A DNA stretch of 15,356 bases from an uncultured Bacilli bacterium (GTDB lineage Bacteria > Bacillota_I > Bacilli_A > RF39 > UBA660). The notes below the pieces were generated by a model. It made no database searches. It saw only the letters and a program-made list of their open reading frames with translations, and was not told where the DNA came from. Where the stretch lies: assembly GCA_944358495.1 (NCBI GenBank), contig CALVRF010000025.1, forward strand, positions 1 to 15,356, in the 5' to 3' direction. This document shows positions 9,101 to 14,554 of this stretch, piece after piece; position 1 is the stretch's first letter; every line of letters starts with the position of its first letter. Position numbers and translations under genes: made by a program.

Positions 9101-9465
9101 TGATGCAAGTGGTTAAAGCTTTTGAAGAAGCTAATAAGCATGAAGGACCATCTATTATTATTGCCTATACTCCGTGTATTGCTCATGGAATTAAAGGTGG
9201 TATGAGTCAAAGTGTTAATATGGAAGCTTTGGCAACGAAATGTGGATATTTTCTAACATTTAGGTATAATGGTAAGTTTATTTTAGATAGCAAAAATCCT
9301 GATTTTGATCTGTATGATGAATTCTTAAATAGGCAGACTAGATATACTACTTTAAAGAAAGTTAATCCGACTAGAGCTGATGAGCTTTTGCGCATGAACA
9401 AAGAAAATGCTATGAAAAGATTTGAATATTATAAAAGCTTAGCTTTAACAAATAATGAAAGCTAG
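6118..9465 (+). CDS. nifJ: Pyruvate:ferredoxin (flavodoxin) oxidoreductase
   Basis: A single-chain homodimeric enzyme that converts pyruvate and CoA to acetyl-CoA, CO2 and reduced ferredoxin, typical of anaerobes. In the 1115-aa protein the pyruvate-binding domain opens with YPITPSSPMPE, followed by FGDHQD and the FLHFFDGFRTSHE segment. Domain II and the gamma domain follow (YDSKKSGGVTVSHLRF). The ferredoxin domain has two 4Fe-4S motifs, C663-x2-C666-x2-C669-x3-C673 and C719-x2-C722-x2-C725-x3-C729. The TPP domain has C783, C786, C811 and C1020 for the proximal cluster, plus GGDGWAYDIGFGG and NTGGQSSKATP. It is slightly short for the family (about 1170-1190), but no catalytic motif is missing. 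AGGAGG at 6108-6113 is strong. The gene is 9 nt after rpe-pilin, so probably the end of the operon. Confidence 0.96.
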   Translation: MKKIIADGNEACARASYMFTEVAGIYPITPSSPMPEKIDAWSSRGKRNIFGDTVKVVEMQSEAGAIGMVHGSLQAGLLTSTYTASQGLLLMIPNMYKIAGEMLPGVIHVAARSLASHALSIFGDHQDIYATRATGFCMLSSSSVQDAYYLGLVSHLSAVKSFLPFLHFFDGFRTSHEYNKIEIFDDEELSGLLDEKALEMFRDKALNPLNPVTRGTNQNGDIYFQLMESRNKFYENVPDIVSDYMEIINKKAGTSYKPFNYYGSLKAKKVIVAMGSVCETIKEVINYLDDEIGLIEVHLYRPFSNKYLLDVLPETVQKIAVLDRTKEAGSNGEPLYLDIVNTLKDKDITVVGGRYGLSSKDTTPGMIKAVYDMLDNPKNNFTIGIDDDVTNLSLDYTDLEIGGTDEAFLLYGYGSDGTVSAAKTLLELAGKSMYIQGYFEYDSKKSGGVTVSHLRFSKEKIRKTYFISHPKLVVITKDSYLEEFDAVSNIKDNGILIINSIRSDAELLHLLSPYKSLLNHKNVKVYKINAYELARKNNLGNKISMIMTSAILKVTGFMDYNTGLKDIERIINDKFGLKSDGVVKNNIAAIYEIDNYLKELKLNGAESSLEFKATNIYEMIEERRGNSLKVSAFQGMEDGTVKHTVAKGRILSDIVPKWFNENCIQCGMCSFACPHGVIRPFLLNEDEYMKAPISIQEKCLPALGAPNHYYIISAALDKCTGCGVCLNVCPGKKGNKALSFEKVAINEEFDYLVRNIKEKDNFKLETIKGSQFKKPKFAFHGACAGCGETAYIKLLTQLFGDNLMIANATGCSSIYGASMPDIPYEVPWANSLFEDNAEFGYGMLIGYETARSHIRKYMEENNDELFSKWLENSNDYKITKEIYDKIDYDKHPKLLKLKNYIISRSIWAVGGDGWAYDIGFGGIDHVLSSGDNINILVLDSQVYSNTGGQSSKATPVGAVAEFAAFGKKNSKKDLARIAMSYPNTYVAQVSLGANMMQVVKAFEEANKHEGPSIIIAYTPCIAHGIKGGMSQSVNMEALATKCGYFLTFRYNGKFILDSKNPDFDLYDEFLNRQTRYTTLKKVNPTRADELLRMNKENAMKRFEYYKSLALTNNES

Positions 9466-9472
9466 GCTTTTT
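9458..9472 (+). terminator. Short terminator hairpin spanning the nifJ stop
   Basis: AAAGC-TAG-GCTTT (9458-9470) is a 5-bp stem whose 3-nt loop is the nifJ stop codon, followed by more T. A similar AAAGC-TTA-GCTTT sits just upstream (9434-9446) and could compete with it. It is weak alone but reinforced by a second hairpin at 9508. Confidence 0.45.
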
Positions 9473-9507
9473 GCTTGTATTTTGATAAAATTTAGATGAA
9501 AAATATT

Positions 9508-9528
9508 ACATTTTAGAAATGTTTTTTT
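9508..9528 (+). terminator. Second terminator downstream of nifJ
   Basis: ACATTT-TAG-AAATGT (9508-9522) is a perfect 6-bp stem with a 3-nt loop, running into seven T residues (9522-9528). It probably ends the rlmN-nifJ transcript before the pseudogene. Confidence 0.65.
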
Positions 9529-9592
9529 ATCTTGGGCAGGAATTTGTGGTTTTAATATCGTATGATATTTATAGAGGGCAAAAAAAGGAGTG

Positions 9593-10378
9593 ATGAATAT
9601 TAATTATTATAAGGAAATTAAGGATACGTTAGTTAAAAATATTATTCAAAAAACAAAAGTGATTTAAACGCTTATTACGAAGTTGGAAGATTAATAGTTG
9701 TGGCCTAAGGCGGAGAGAAAAGGGCCAAATATGGAAATAAGTTAATTAAAGAATATTCAGAAAAGTTAACGAAGGAACTTGGCAAAAGATATAGCCTTAG
9801 AAGTTTAGTATTCATGAGAAAATTCTATTTAAACTTTGAAAACGTGCAGACAGCATCTGCAAAATTAAGCTGGAGCCATATTTGTGAGTTATTATCATTG
9901 GATGATATTATTGAAATAAAATATTATATTAACATTTCTGTGTCGCGAAATTTGTCAGTAAGGGAACTGTGGGAAAGAATTAAATCAGAAGAATATGAAA
10001 GAATAGGGTATAAAGAAGAATTAGAAGAATCTAAAATAAATACTTTAATAAAAAATCCAATAATGATTAAAACTGATATGGAAGTAGAAGAAGTAAATGA
10101 ATATATGCTTCATCAATTAATACTTGAAAATACGGATGATTTTTTACAGAAACTGGGAATTATATTTGCTTATATTGAAAATGAAGTAAAAATAAAAATT
10201 GGGGATAGAGATAACTACATAGATTTTTTACTTTTTAATATACAAAAGAACTATTTAACGATAAAACGGTCGGAGTTATTATATGCCGGAAAGAAAATGG
10301 GTTTGTTATGGGCATATTGTAGTGACGATAGAATTTTTAAGGGCGACTTATGAATTAGAAAAAAGTAGTATACATTAA
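9593..10378 (+). pseudogene. Decayed DUF1016/YhcG-type PDDEXK nuclease
   Basis: The conceptual product matches the DUF1016 (YhcG) family, whose members carry an N-terminal helical domain and a C-terminal PD-(D/E)xK nuclease-like domain and often sit near defence or restriction genes. AAGGAG at 9585-9590 precedes ATG 9593, but the frame ends at TAA 9665. Family-like sequence resumes in another frame from 9658 (AYYEVGRLIV), is broken by an ochre at 9706 in place of the Gln of the usual A-Q-GGEKRAKYG, and then runs from 9709 to about 10257 (LSWSHICELL, SVRELWERI, GDRDNYIDFLLFN). After that, a segment that should hold the catalytic E-x-K is deleted. A shifted frame (10263-10310) reads KTVGVIIC and KENGFVM; one extra base near 10311 restores YCSDDRIF, and another near 10348 truncates the family's DYEL ending. 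The open 179-codon part (9814-10353) is unlikely to be functional. Confidence 0.85.
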
Positions 10379-10446
10379 TTAAGGCTGTTTGTAGAATGTT
10401 AAATTATTATAGTTAATACATTGTTTAGCCAAAATTATTTAAAATG

Positions 10447-10455
10447 TGGTAAAAT
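10447..10455 (+). promoter_or_regulatory. Possible extended -10 promoter upstream of recG
   Basis: TGGTAAAAT (10447-10455) matches TG-n-TATAAT at most positions and is the same core as at 36-44 and 12821-12829. No convincing -35 is present at 16-18 nt. If used, the recG message would carry a leader of about 185 nt that includes the sense copies of the hairpins described at 10476-10550. Confidence 0.35.
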
Positions 10456-10475
10456 ATATAAAGAGATATAAACAC

Positions 10476-10507
10476 AAAAAAGGACAGTACCCCCTGAAGG
10501 ACTGTCC
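10476..10507 (-). terminator. Minus-strand terminator with a 12-nt loop
   Basis: GGACAGT (10507-10501 on the minus strand) pairs perfectly with ACTGTCC (10488-10482), and six T residues follow. The large loop, CCTTCAGGGGGT, is unusual for a simple terminator and could be a pairing site. Confidence 0.65.
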
Positions 10508-10519
10508 AAATAAAAGAAT

Positions 10520-10550
10520 AAAAAGGGGCTGGCTAGTTTACACTAGCGCC
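10520..10550 (-). terminator. Upstream minus-strand hairpin followed by T's
   Basis: A nine-pair stem with a 2-nt bulge (arms 10550-10542 and 10537-10527) closes a GTAA loop and is followed by CC and five T's. It may be a first, partial terminator giving a short form of the RNA, or a structural domain of the full one. Confidence 0.5.
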
Positions 10551-10580
10551 AATCCAATATAAATTGAATTGGTGATTAAT

Positions 10581-10608
10581 ATATTATCACAAAATTAAAA
10601 TATGTCAA
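10581..10608 (-). promoter_or_regulatory. Sigma-A promoter of the minus-strand small RNA
   Basis: On the minus strand TTGACA (10608-10603) is followed after 16 nt by TAATAT (10586-10581), with TGA in front giving an extended -10. The predicted start is near 10575-10573. The -10 region lies in an imperfect palindrome, GTGAT...ATCAC (10572-10590). Confidence 0.6.
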
Positions 10609-10645
10609 GACGTAAATTGTATTTTTTTAAAAAAAGGTGGTAAAA

Positions 10646-12631
10646 ATGCGGAACTTGGATGAAATAAAGGGAATTGGTGTTAATACAATTAGAGATTTAA
10701 ATAATTTAGGAATATATAATACTGAAGATTTAATTAGCTATTATCCATTTAGATACGAGGTAATTGAAAAGACGAACATGAGTGAGGCTGAGGATGACGA
10801 TAAAGTTATTATTGATGGTATTTGTGAAAATACGCCCAACGTTTATCATTTTTCTCGTAAATTAAATAAAATGTCTTTTAGATTAAATACAGGAATGAAA
10901 ATTTTTAATGTGGTTATTTTTAATAGAAGTTTTTTAAAAAATAATTTGGGACCTTCTAAAACAGTGACTGTTATTGGAAAATATGATAAAAAACATAATA
11001 CTATTACTGCCAGCGATATTAAATTTGGAATGCTTACGCATACGGTAATTGAGCCAATATATCATTCTTCCAATCGTTTAAACAGTAAAAAAATTAGTAA
11101 AGTTATTAATAAAGTGTTAGATAATGAAGAAATTTTAGATTATGTTCCTAGTTCTTTGAATGAAAAATATCATTTTATGGATAAGGACAGGGCTGTTAAT
11201 ATTGCTCATAATCCAACTAGTAAAAATTTATTAAAGCAGGCACTTGATAAATTAAAATACGAAGAGTTATTTATGTTTATGTTGAAAATGAATTATTTAA
11301 AGTCTTGTAACGATAAAGGTATGGGCTTAGAAAGAAATGTAGATTATAAATTGGTTGAAAATTTTATTAATAGTTTACCTTTTGATTTAACTAATGATCA
11401 GTTAAAAAGCGTAAAAGATATTTATGATGATTTAGTAAGTTCTAAGCGAATGAATCGACTATTACAAGGAGATGTGGGTAGCGGAAAAACTATAGTTTCC
11501 TTTATTAGTTTGTATATTAACTATTTAAGTGGTTATCAGGGGGCTTTAATGACTCCGACAGAGATTTTAGCAATTCAGCATTTTAATAATATTAAAAAAT
11601 TTTTTCCTAATTTAAAAGTGGGTTTATTAAAGGGAAAAATGCGGGTTAAAGAGCGCCGAGAACTTTTAGATGAAATAGCTAAAGGTGAGGTAGATGTAAT
11701 TATTGGGACACATGCTTTAATTAGTGCTGATGTTGTTTATAAAAGTTTAGGTTTAGTAATTACTGATGAACAACACCGTTTTGGAGTTAATCAGCGTGGT
11801 AATTTAAAAAACAAAGGAATTACTCCGGATATTTTGTATATGAGTGCGACACCCATTCCGCGAACTTATGCTTTAACTTTATATGGTGATATGGATATAT
11901 CAAGTATTCGCTCAATGCCGAAGGGAAGAAAACCGGTTAAAACGATATTGAAATCTAATAAAGAAATAACTGATGTTTTATATATGATGTTGGATGAACT
12001 AAAAAAAGGTCATCAGATTTATGTAGTAGCTCCATTAACTCAAGAAAGCGAAAATGTGGATATGGAAAATGTATATGAACTGGAAGAGAAAATGAAAAAA
12101 GCTTTTGGTAAAGTAGCTAAAACAGGGGTTTTGCATGGGAAGATGAAACCGGCAGAAAAAGATGAAATCATGCAGCAATTTAAAAAAAATGAATTTCAAA
12201 TTTTAATTAGTACGACAGTGATTGAGGTGGGTGTAGATGTGGCCAATGCAACTACGATTGTTATTTTTGATAGTTATCGTTTTGGTTTATCTGCATTACA
12301 CCAATTAAGAGGAAGAGTTGGCAGGAATGATTTGGATGGTTATTGTATTTTGATTAGCGATAAAGAAACTAAAAGATTAAAGGTGCTTACGGAAACTAAT
12401 GATGGATTTAAAGTTAGTGAAGAGGATTTTTTACTTAGAGGTAGTGGTGATTTATTTGGATTTAGACAAAGTGGAGATATGAGTTTTAAAGTGGCTGATG
12501 TTAAAAAGGACTATGACTTGTTACTGCAAGCAAAAGAAGATAGTAATCGCTTTTTAAATAGTCAAGATTATGTCAATCCTATTAATAATTTTATCCGTAA
12601 AAATATTGAAAAATCGGTAAATTTGGATTAA
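10646..12631 (+). CDS. recG: ATP-dependent DNA helicase RecG
   Basis: RecG remodels stalled replication forks and branch-migrates Holliday junctions. The 661-aa protein has an N-terminal part with an HhH-like start (IKGIGVNTIRDLNNLGI) and the wedge/OB domain that grips branched DNA. The superfamily 2 motor follows: motif I GDVGSGKT (275-282), Ia TPTEILAIQH, II DEQH (374-377), III MSATPIPRT (from 399), V EVGVDVANAT, and VI QLRGRVGR (553-560). The C-terminal TRG-like region follows motif VI (LRGSGDLFGFRQSG). The length is close to the usual 670-690. The ATG at 10646 is preferred because AAAAGGTGG (10632-10640) lies 5 nt upstream; a GTG at 10637 would fall inside that site. It is flanked by two predicted small RNA genes and appears monocistronic. 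Confidence 0.95.
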   Translation: MRNLDEIKGIGVNTIRDLNNLGIYNTEDLISYYPFRYEVIEKTNMSEAEDDDKVIIDGICENTPNVYHFSRKLNKMSFRLNTGMKIFNVVIFNRSFLKNNLGPSKTVTVIGKYDKKHNTITASDIKFGMLTHTVIEPIYHSSNRLNSKKISKVINKVLDNEEILDYVPSSLNEKYHFMDKDRAVNIAHNPTSKNLLKQALDKLKYEELFMFMLKMNYLKSCNDKGMGLERNVDYKLVENFINSLPFDLTNDQLKSVKDIYDDLVSSKRMNRLLQGDVGSGKTIVSFISLYINYLSGYQGALMTPTEILAIQHFNNIKKFFPNLKVGLLKGKMRVKERRELLDEIAKGEVDVIIGTHALISADVVYKSLGLVITDEQHRFGVNQRGNLKNKGITPDILYMSATPIPRTYALTLYGDMDISSIRSMPKGRKPVKTILKSNKEITDVLYMMLDELKKGHQIYVVAPLTQESENVDMENVYELEEKMKKAFGKVAKTGVLHGKMKPAEKDEIMQQFKKNEFQILISTTVIEVGVDVANATTIVIFDSYRFGLSALHQLRGRVGRNDLDGYCILISDKETKRLKVLTETNDGFKVSEEDFLLRGSGDLFGFRQSGDMSFKVADVKKDYDLLLQAKEDSNRFLNSQDYVNPINNFIRKNIEKSVNLD

Positions 12632-12659
12632 AAAAGTAATATTTTGATAATTGGATTTA

Positions 12660-12688
12660 TTGACATTTATTTGCTAATAATTTATACT
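12660..12688 (+). promoter_or_regulatory. Strong sigma-A promoter of the plus-strand small RNA
   Basis: A perfect TTGACA (12660-12665), a 17-nt spacer, then TATACT (12683-12688). The start is predicted near 12695, just before the 18-bp perfect palindrome CATAGACATATGTCTATG (12698-12715). Confidence 0.75.
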
Positions 12689-12694
12689 TGTATG

Positions 12695-12788
12695 TAGCAT
12701 AGACATATGTCTATGTAGGAATACTTACCAGTTTATGTGAGTATTCCGACCAAAACCCCCTGAGGACCCTTTGCGGTCCGCTTTTTTG
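12695..12788 (+). ncRNA. Predicted small RNA downstream of recG
   Basis: A compact transcription unit of about 94 nt with no coding potential. Hairpin 1 is CATAGAC-ATAT-GTCTATG (12698-12715). Hairpin 2 pairs GGAATACTTAC (12718-12728) with GTGAGTATTCC (12737-12747) through 11 pairs including one G-U. A mostly unpaired linker (12748-12763) carries ACCCCCTGA, and a terminator follows (12764-12787). The G-U wobble fits an RNA structure rather than a DNA palindrome. It lacks the conserved GNRA/internal-loop core of SRP RNA and is too short for 6S RNA, so I leave it unclassified. The ACCCCCTGA stretch is complementary to the loop of the minus-strand RNA at 10497-10489. Confidence 0.7.
12764..12787 (+). 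terminator. Terminator of the plus-strand small RNA
   Basis: GGACC-CTTTGC-GGTCC (12764-12779) followed by GC and six T residues. GC-rich stem in an AT-rich setting; a clear intrinsic terminator. Confidence 0.8.
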
Positions 12789-12844
12789 TTTTTCAATAAA
12801 TTTGGTGTTCAATTCATATGTGGTAAAATTTATTGAGATAGTTA

Positions 12845-12873
12845 TTGACGAAGATAGGACTTTAATTTATAAT
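12845..12873 (+). promoter_or_regulatory. Strong sigma-A promoter of the ubiquitin-like gene
   Basis: TTGACG (12845-12850), 17 nt, TATAAT (12868-12873). The start near 12880 gives a leader of about 13 nt with GAGGTGG at 12882-12888. A second candidate, TGGTAAAAT (12821-12829), lies just upstream. Confidence 0.75.
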
Positions 12874-12892
12874 CAAACTATGAGGTGGTAAA

Positions 12893-13828
12893 ATGGGAAA
12901 GAAGGTAATTTATTTTGTTATTTTGATAATTAGTGCTTTGTTTTTATTTAGCCCATTAAAGGCAGAGGCCATGCAGATATTTGTAAAAACATTGAATGGA
13001 AAACATATTACGTTAGAAGTTGAGCCGACTGATAGAATTGTAGATGTGAAAAAGAAAATTCAAGATAAAGAAGGAATTGTTCCTTTAAAGCAGACTTTAA
13101 TATTTGCTGGTAAAACTTTAGAAGATGATAATACTTTACAAGATTATGGTGTTCCAAAGGATATTACTTTGCATTTGCTATTGAAGTATGCTATAGGCGA
13201 TGAAGTGTATTATAATCCGGTGGCTGATGAAATGTCTTCAGAAGATGGATCATACTTGTTTCATATTGTGGCTAGTGGTTTGGATAATGATGAAATTTCA
13301 ATTATGTTAGCGGATTCTTCATTATTGCCGCAAGCTAGTTATAATGATTTAAAGAATAGTCTTTCTAGTTATATTGATAATTGGATTTATAAGGATACAG
13401 CCCACATTATAACCTTTGATGAGTTGAATGGCTTGAAAGAAAGTGATGGTAATTATCCAGACTGGTTATTATATTCTGATATGATAATATTTCCGAGTCA
13501 AGAAACTGATGTTGTAAGATTATTTACACCTAGTGGACTTGATAGTGATTATCATCCAGTTACGCAGGCATTAAGTTTTAGACCAGTTATTACTATTTCT
13601 CTTGATAAACAGTTAGAAGAGTTGCCAGGGACGGATATAGAAAATGATTTAATCGAAGAAGATGTGACTGTAATAAAAGATGATGTGAAAAATCCTAATA
13701 CATCTGATAAAATTATTTTATATGTCATTTTATGTGCGATGTCTTTATTAATAATAGTAATAGCAAGTGTTTATTTTATCAGAGGGATTAAAAGAAAAAA
13801 AATACAAATTAGAGGAGAGAAAAAATGA
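12893..13828 (+). CDS. Secreted, membrane-anchored ubiquitin-domain protein
   Basis: The 311-aa protein opens with a signal peptide (residues 1-26: basic GKK, hydrophobic core, AEA cleavage motif). Cleavage after A26 would expose M27, which aligns with Met1 of ubiquitin. Residues 27-98 match human ubiquitin 1-72 without gaps; my hand count is 50 of 72 identical. All seven ubiquitin lysines (K6, 11, 27, 29, 33, 48, 63) and patch residues L8, I44 and H68 are kept, and V70 is Leu. The RLRGG tail is replaced by KYAIG and the chain continues, so conjugation is unlikely. Residues about 100-245 form a second, unrecognised domain ending in RPVITISL. After an acidic linker come NPNTSD (267-272), a membrane helix (about 274-296) and a basic tail, which looks like a sortase-type or plain membrane anchor. 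It has its own promoter and overlaps the next gene by 4 nt. Probable eukaryote-to-bacterium transfer. Confidence 0.9.
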   Translation: MGKKVIYFVILIISALFLFSPLKAEAMQIFVKTLNGKHITLEVEPTDRIVDVKKKIQDKEGIVPLKQTLIFAGKTLEDDNTLQDYGVPKDITLHLLLKYAIGDEVYYNPVADEMSSEDGSYLFHIVASGLDNDEISIMLADSSLLPQASYNDLKNSLSSYIDNWIYKDTAHIITFDELNGLKESDGNYPDWLLYSDMIIFPSQETDVVRLFTPSGLDSDYHPVTQALSFRPVITISLDKQLEELPGTDIENDLIEEDVTVIKDDVKNPNTSDKIILYVILCAMSLLIIVIASVYFIRGIKRKKIQIRGEKK

Positions 13829-14448
13829 AAATTATTGTAAATGCACATAGTTCAGTTAAATTTGTTGGTGACAAAGTAATTTATTTTGATCCATATAAGA
13901 TTTTAGAAACAACTAATGATGCAGATATTGTCTTTATTACGCATGATCATTATGATCATTTATCTAGTGAAGATTTGCAAAAAGTGATTAACGAAAATAC
14001 ATTAGTAATTCTGCCTGAAAGTTGTTTATTAACATGGGAAAACTTAGGTTATAACAATGAGATTTATACAGTAAAACCTGACAATCATTATCATAATGAG
14101 TTAGTTTCTTTTGATACGGTGGGAGCTTATAATATTAATAAAAATTTTCATCCTAAAAATAACAACTGGGTTGGGTATATTGTGAATATTGATGGAAAAA
14201 GATATTATGTGGCTGGTGACACTGATATGAATGACGATAATGTTAGGGTAAAGTGTGATGTAGCTTTAATTCCTATTGGGGGAACTTATACAATGGACTA
14301 TAAGGAAGCTGCGGAGTTTGTGAATATAATAAAACCAAGCATGGTAATTCCCATTCATTATGGTAGTATAGTGGGAAGTAAGGAAGACGCTTTAAGATTT
14401 AAAGAGTTGTTATTACCGGAAATAACATGTAATATTTTTATTAGGTGA
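13825..14448 (+). CDS. Metallo-beta-lactamase-fold hydrolase, UlaG/UPF0173-like
   Basis: A cytosolic metal-dependent hydrolase of 207 residues. Ligand motifs are HxHxDH (H40, H42, D44, H45), H109, the GDTD motif (D132) and H178 in PIHYGS, the pattern of the UlaG-like/UPF0173 branch of the fold, which binds one or two Zn or Mn ions. The substrate cannot be told from sequence; relatives include phosphodiesterases and lactonases. The start ATG overlaps the stop of the ubiquitin-like gene (ATGA), with AGAGGAGAG just before it, so the two proteins are probably made together. Whether they work together is unknown: one is predicted outside the membrane and the other inside. The family is common as a stand-alone housekeeping gene. 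Confidence 0.88.
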   Translation: MKIIVNAHSSVKFVGDKVIYFDPYKILETTNDADIVFITHDHYDHLSSEDLQKVINENTLVILPESCLLTWENLGYNNEIYTVKPDNHYHNELVSFDTVGAYNINKNFHPKNNNWVGYIVNIDGKRYYVAGDTDMNDDNVRVKCDVALIPIGGTYTMDYKEAAEFVNIIKPSMVIPIHYGSIVGSKEDALRFKELLLPEITCNIFIR

Positions 14449-14498
14449 TTTTATTGATAGTAGCAAATGAGATTAATTAGGGAAATGTCAAAAACAGG

Positions 14499-14527
14499 TT
14501 GTCACAATTTGACAAATATGATATAAT
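14499..14527 (+). promoter_or_regulatory. Promoter with inverted-repeat operator candidate
   Basis: TTGTCA (14499-14504), 17 nt, TATAAT (14522-14527), with the start near 14534. The -35 is one arm of the inverted repeat TTGTCA-CAATT-TGACAA (14499-14515), which reaches into the spacer. A dimeric regulator bound there would block RNA polymerase. It drives the DUF1292 gene and its coupled neighbour. Confidence 0.65.
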
Positions 14528-14554
14528 GTTTTTTAGAATAGGAGGGCTGAAAAC

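Larger units (their letters stand above)
10476..10575 (-). ncRNA. Predicted minus-strand small RNA with tandem terminators
   Basis: Read on the minus strand, a promoter (TTGACA, 16 nt, TAATAT) predicts a start near 10575. The RNA then has a weak CCAAT/ATTGG hairpin (10572-10554), a strong hairpin GGC-G-CTAGT-GTAA-ACTAG-C-(bulge)-GCC (10550-10527) followed by a T-rich stretch, and a second hairpin GGACAGT-[12 nt]-ACTGTCC (10507-10482) followed by TTTTTT (10481-10476). The T tracts fall on the 3' side only in this orientation, which is why I place the gene on the minus strand. The loop of the last hairpin contains TCAGGGGGT, complementary to the plus-strand RNA at 12755-12763. No open reading frame is apparent. 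I cannot assign it to a known RNA family. Confidence 0.6.

Noticed and set aside
9483..9491. TGATAAAAT as a promoter after nifJ
   Set aside because: A transcript would run directly into the terminator at 9508 and no -35 is present.
10476..10550. Riboswitch or attenuator in the recG leader on the plus strand
   Set aside because: The hairpins lack T tracts on the plus strand and match no aptamer I know; their terminator polarity is minus.
10637..10645. GTG start for recG
   Set aside because: It sits within the AAAAGGTGG ribosome binding site that serves the ATG at 10646.
12695..12788. SRP (4.5S) or 6S RNA
   Set aside because: The conserved SRP domain IV sequence is absent and the length is about half that of 6S RNA.
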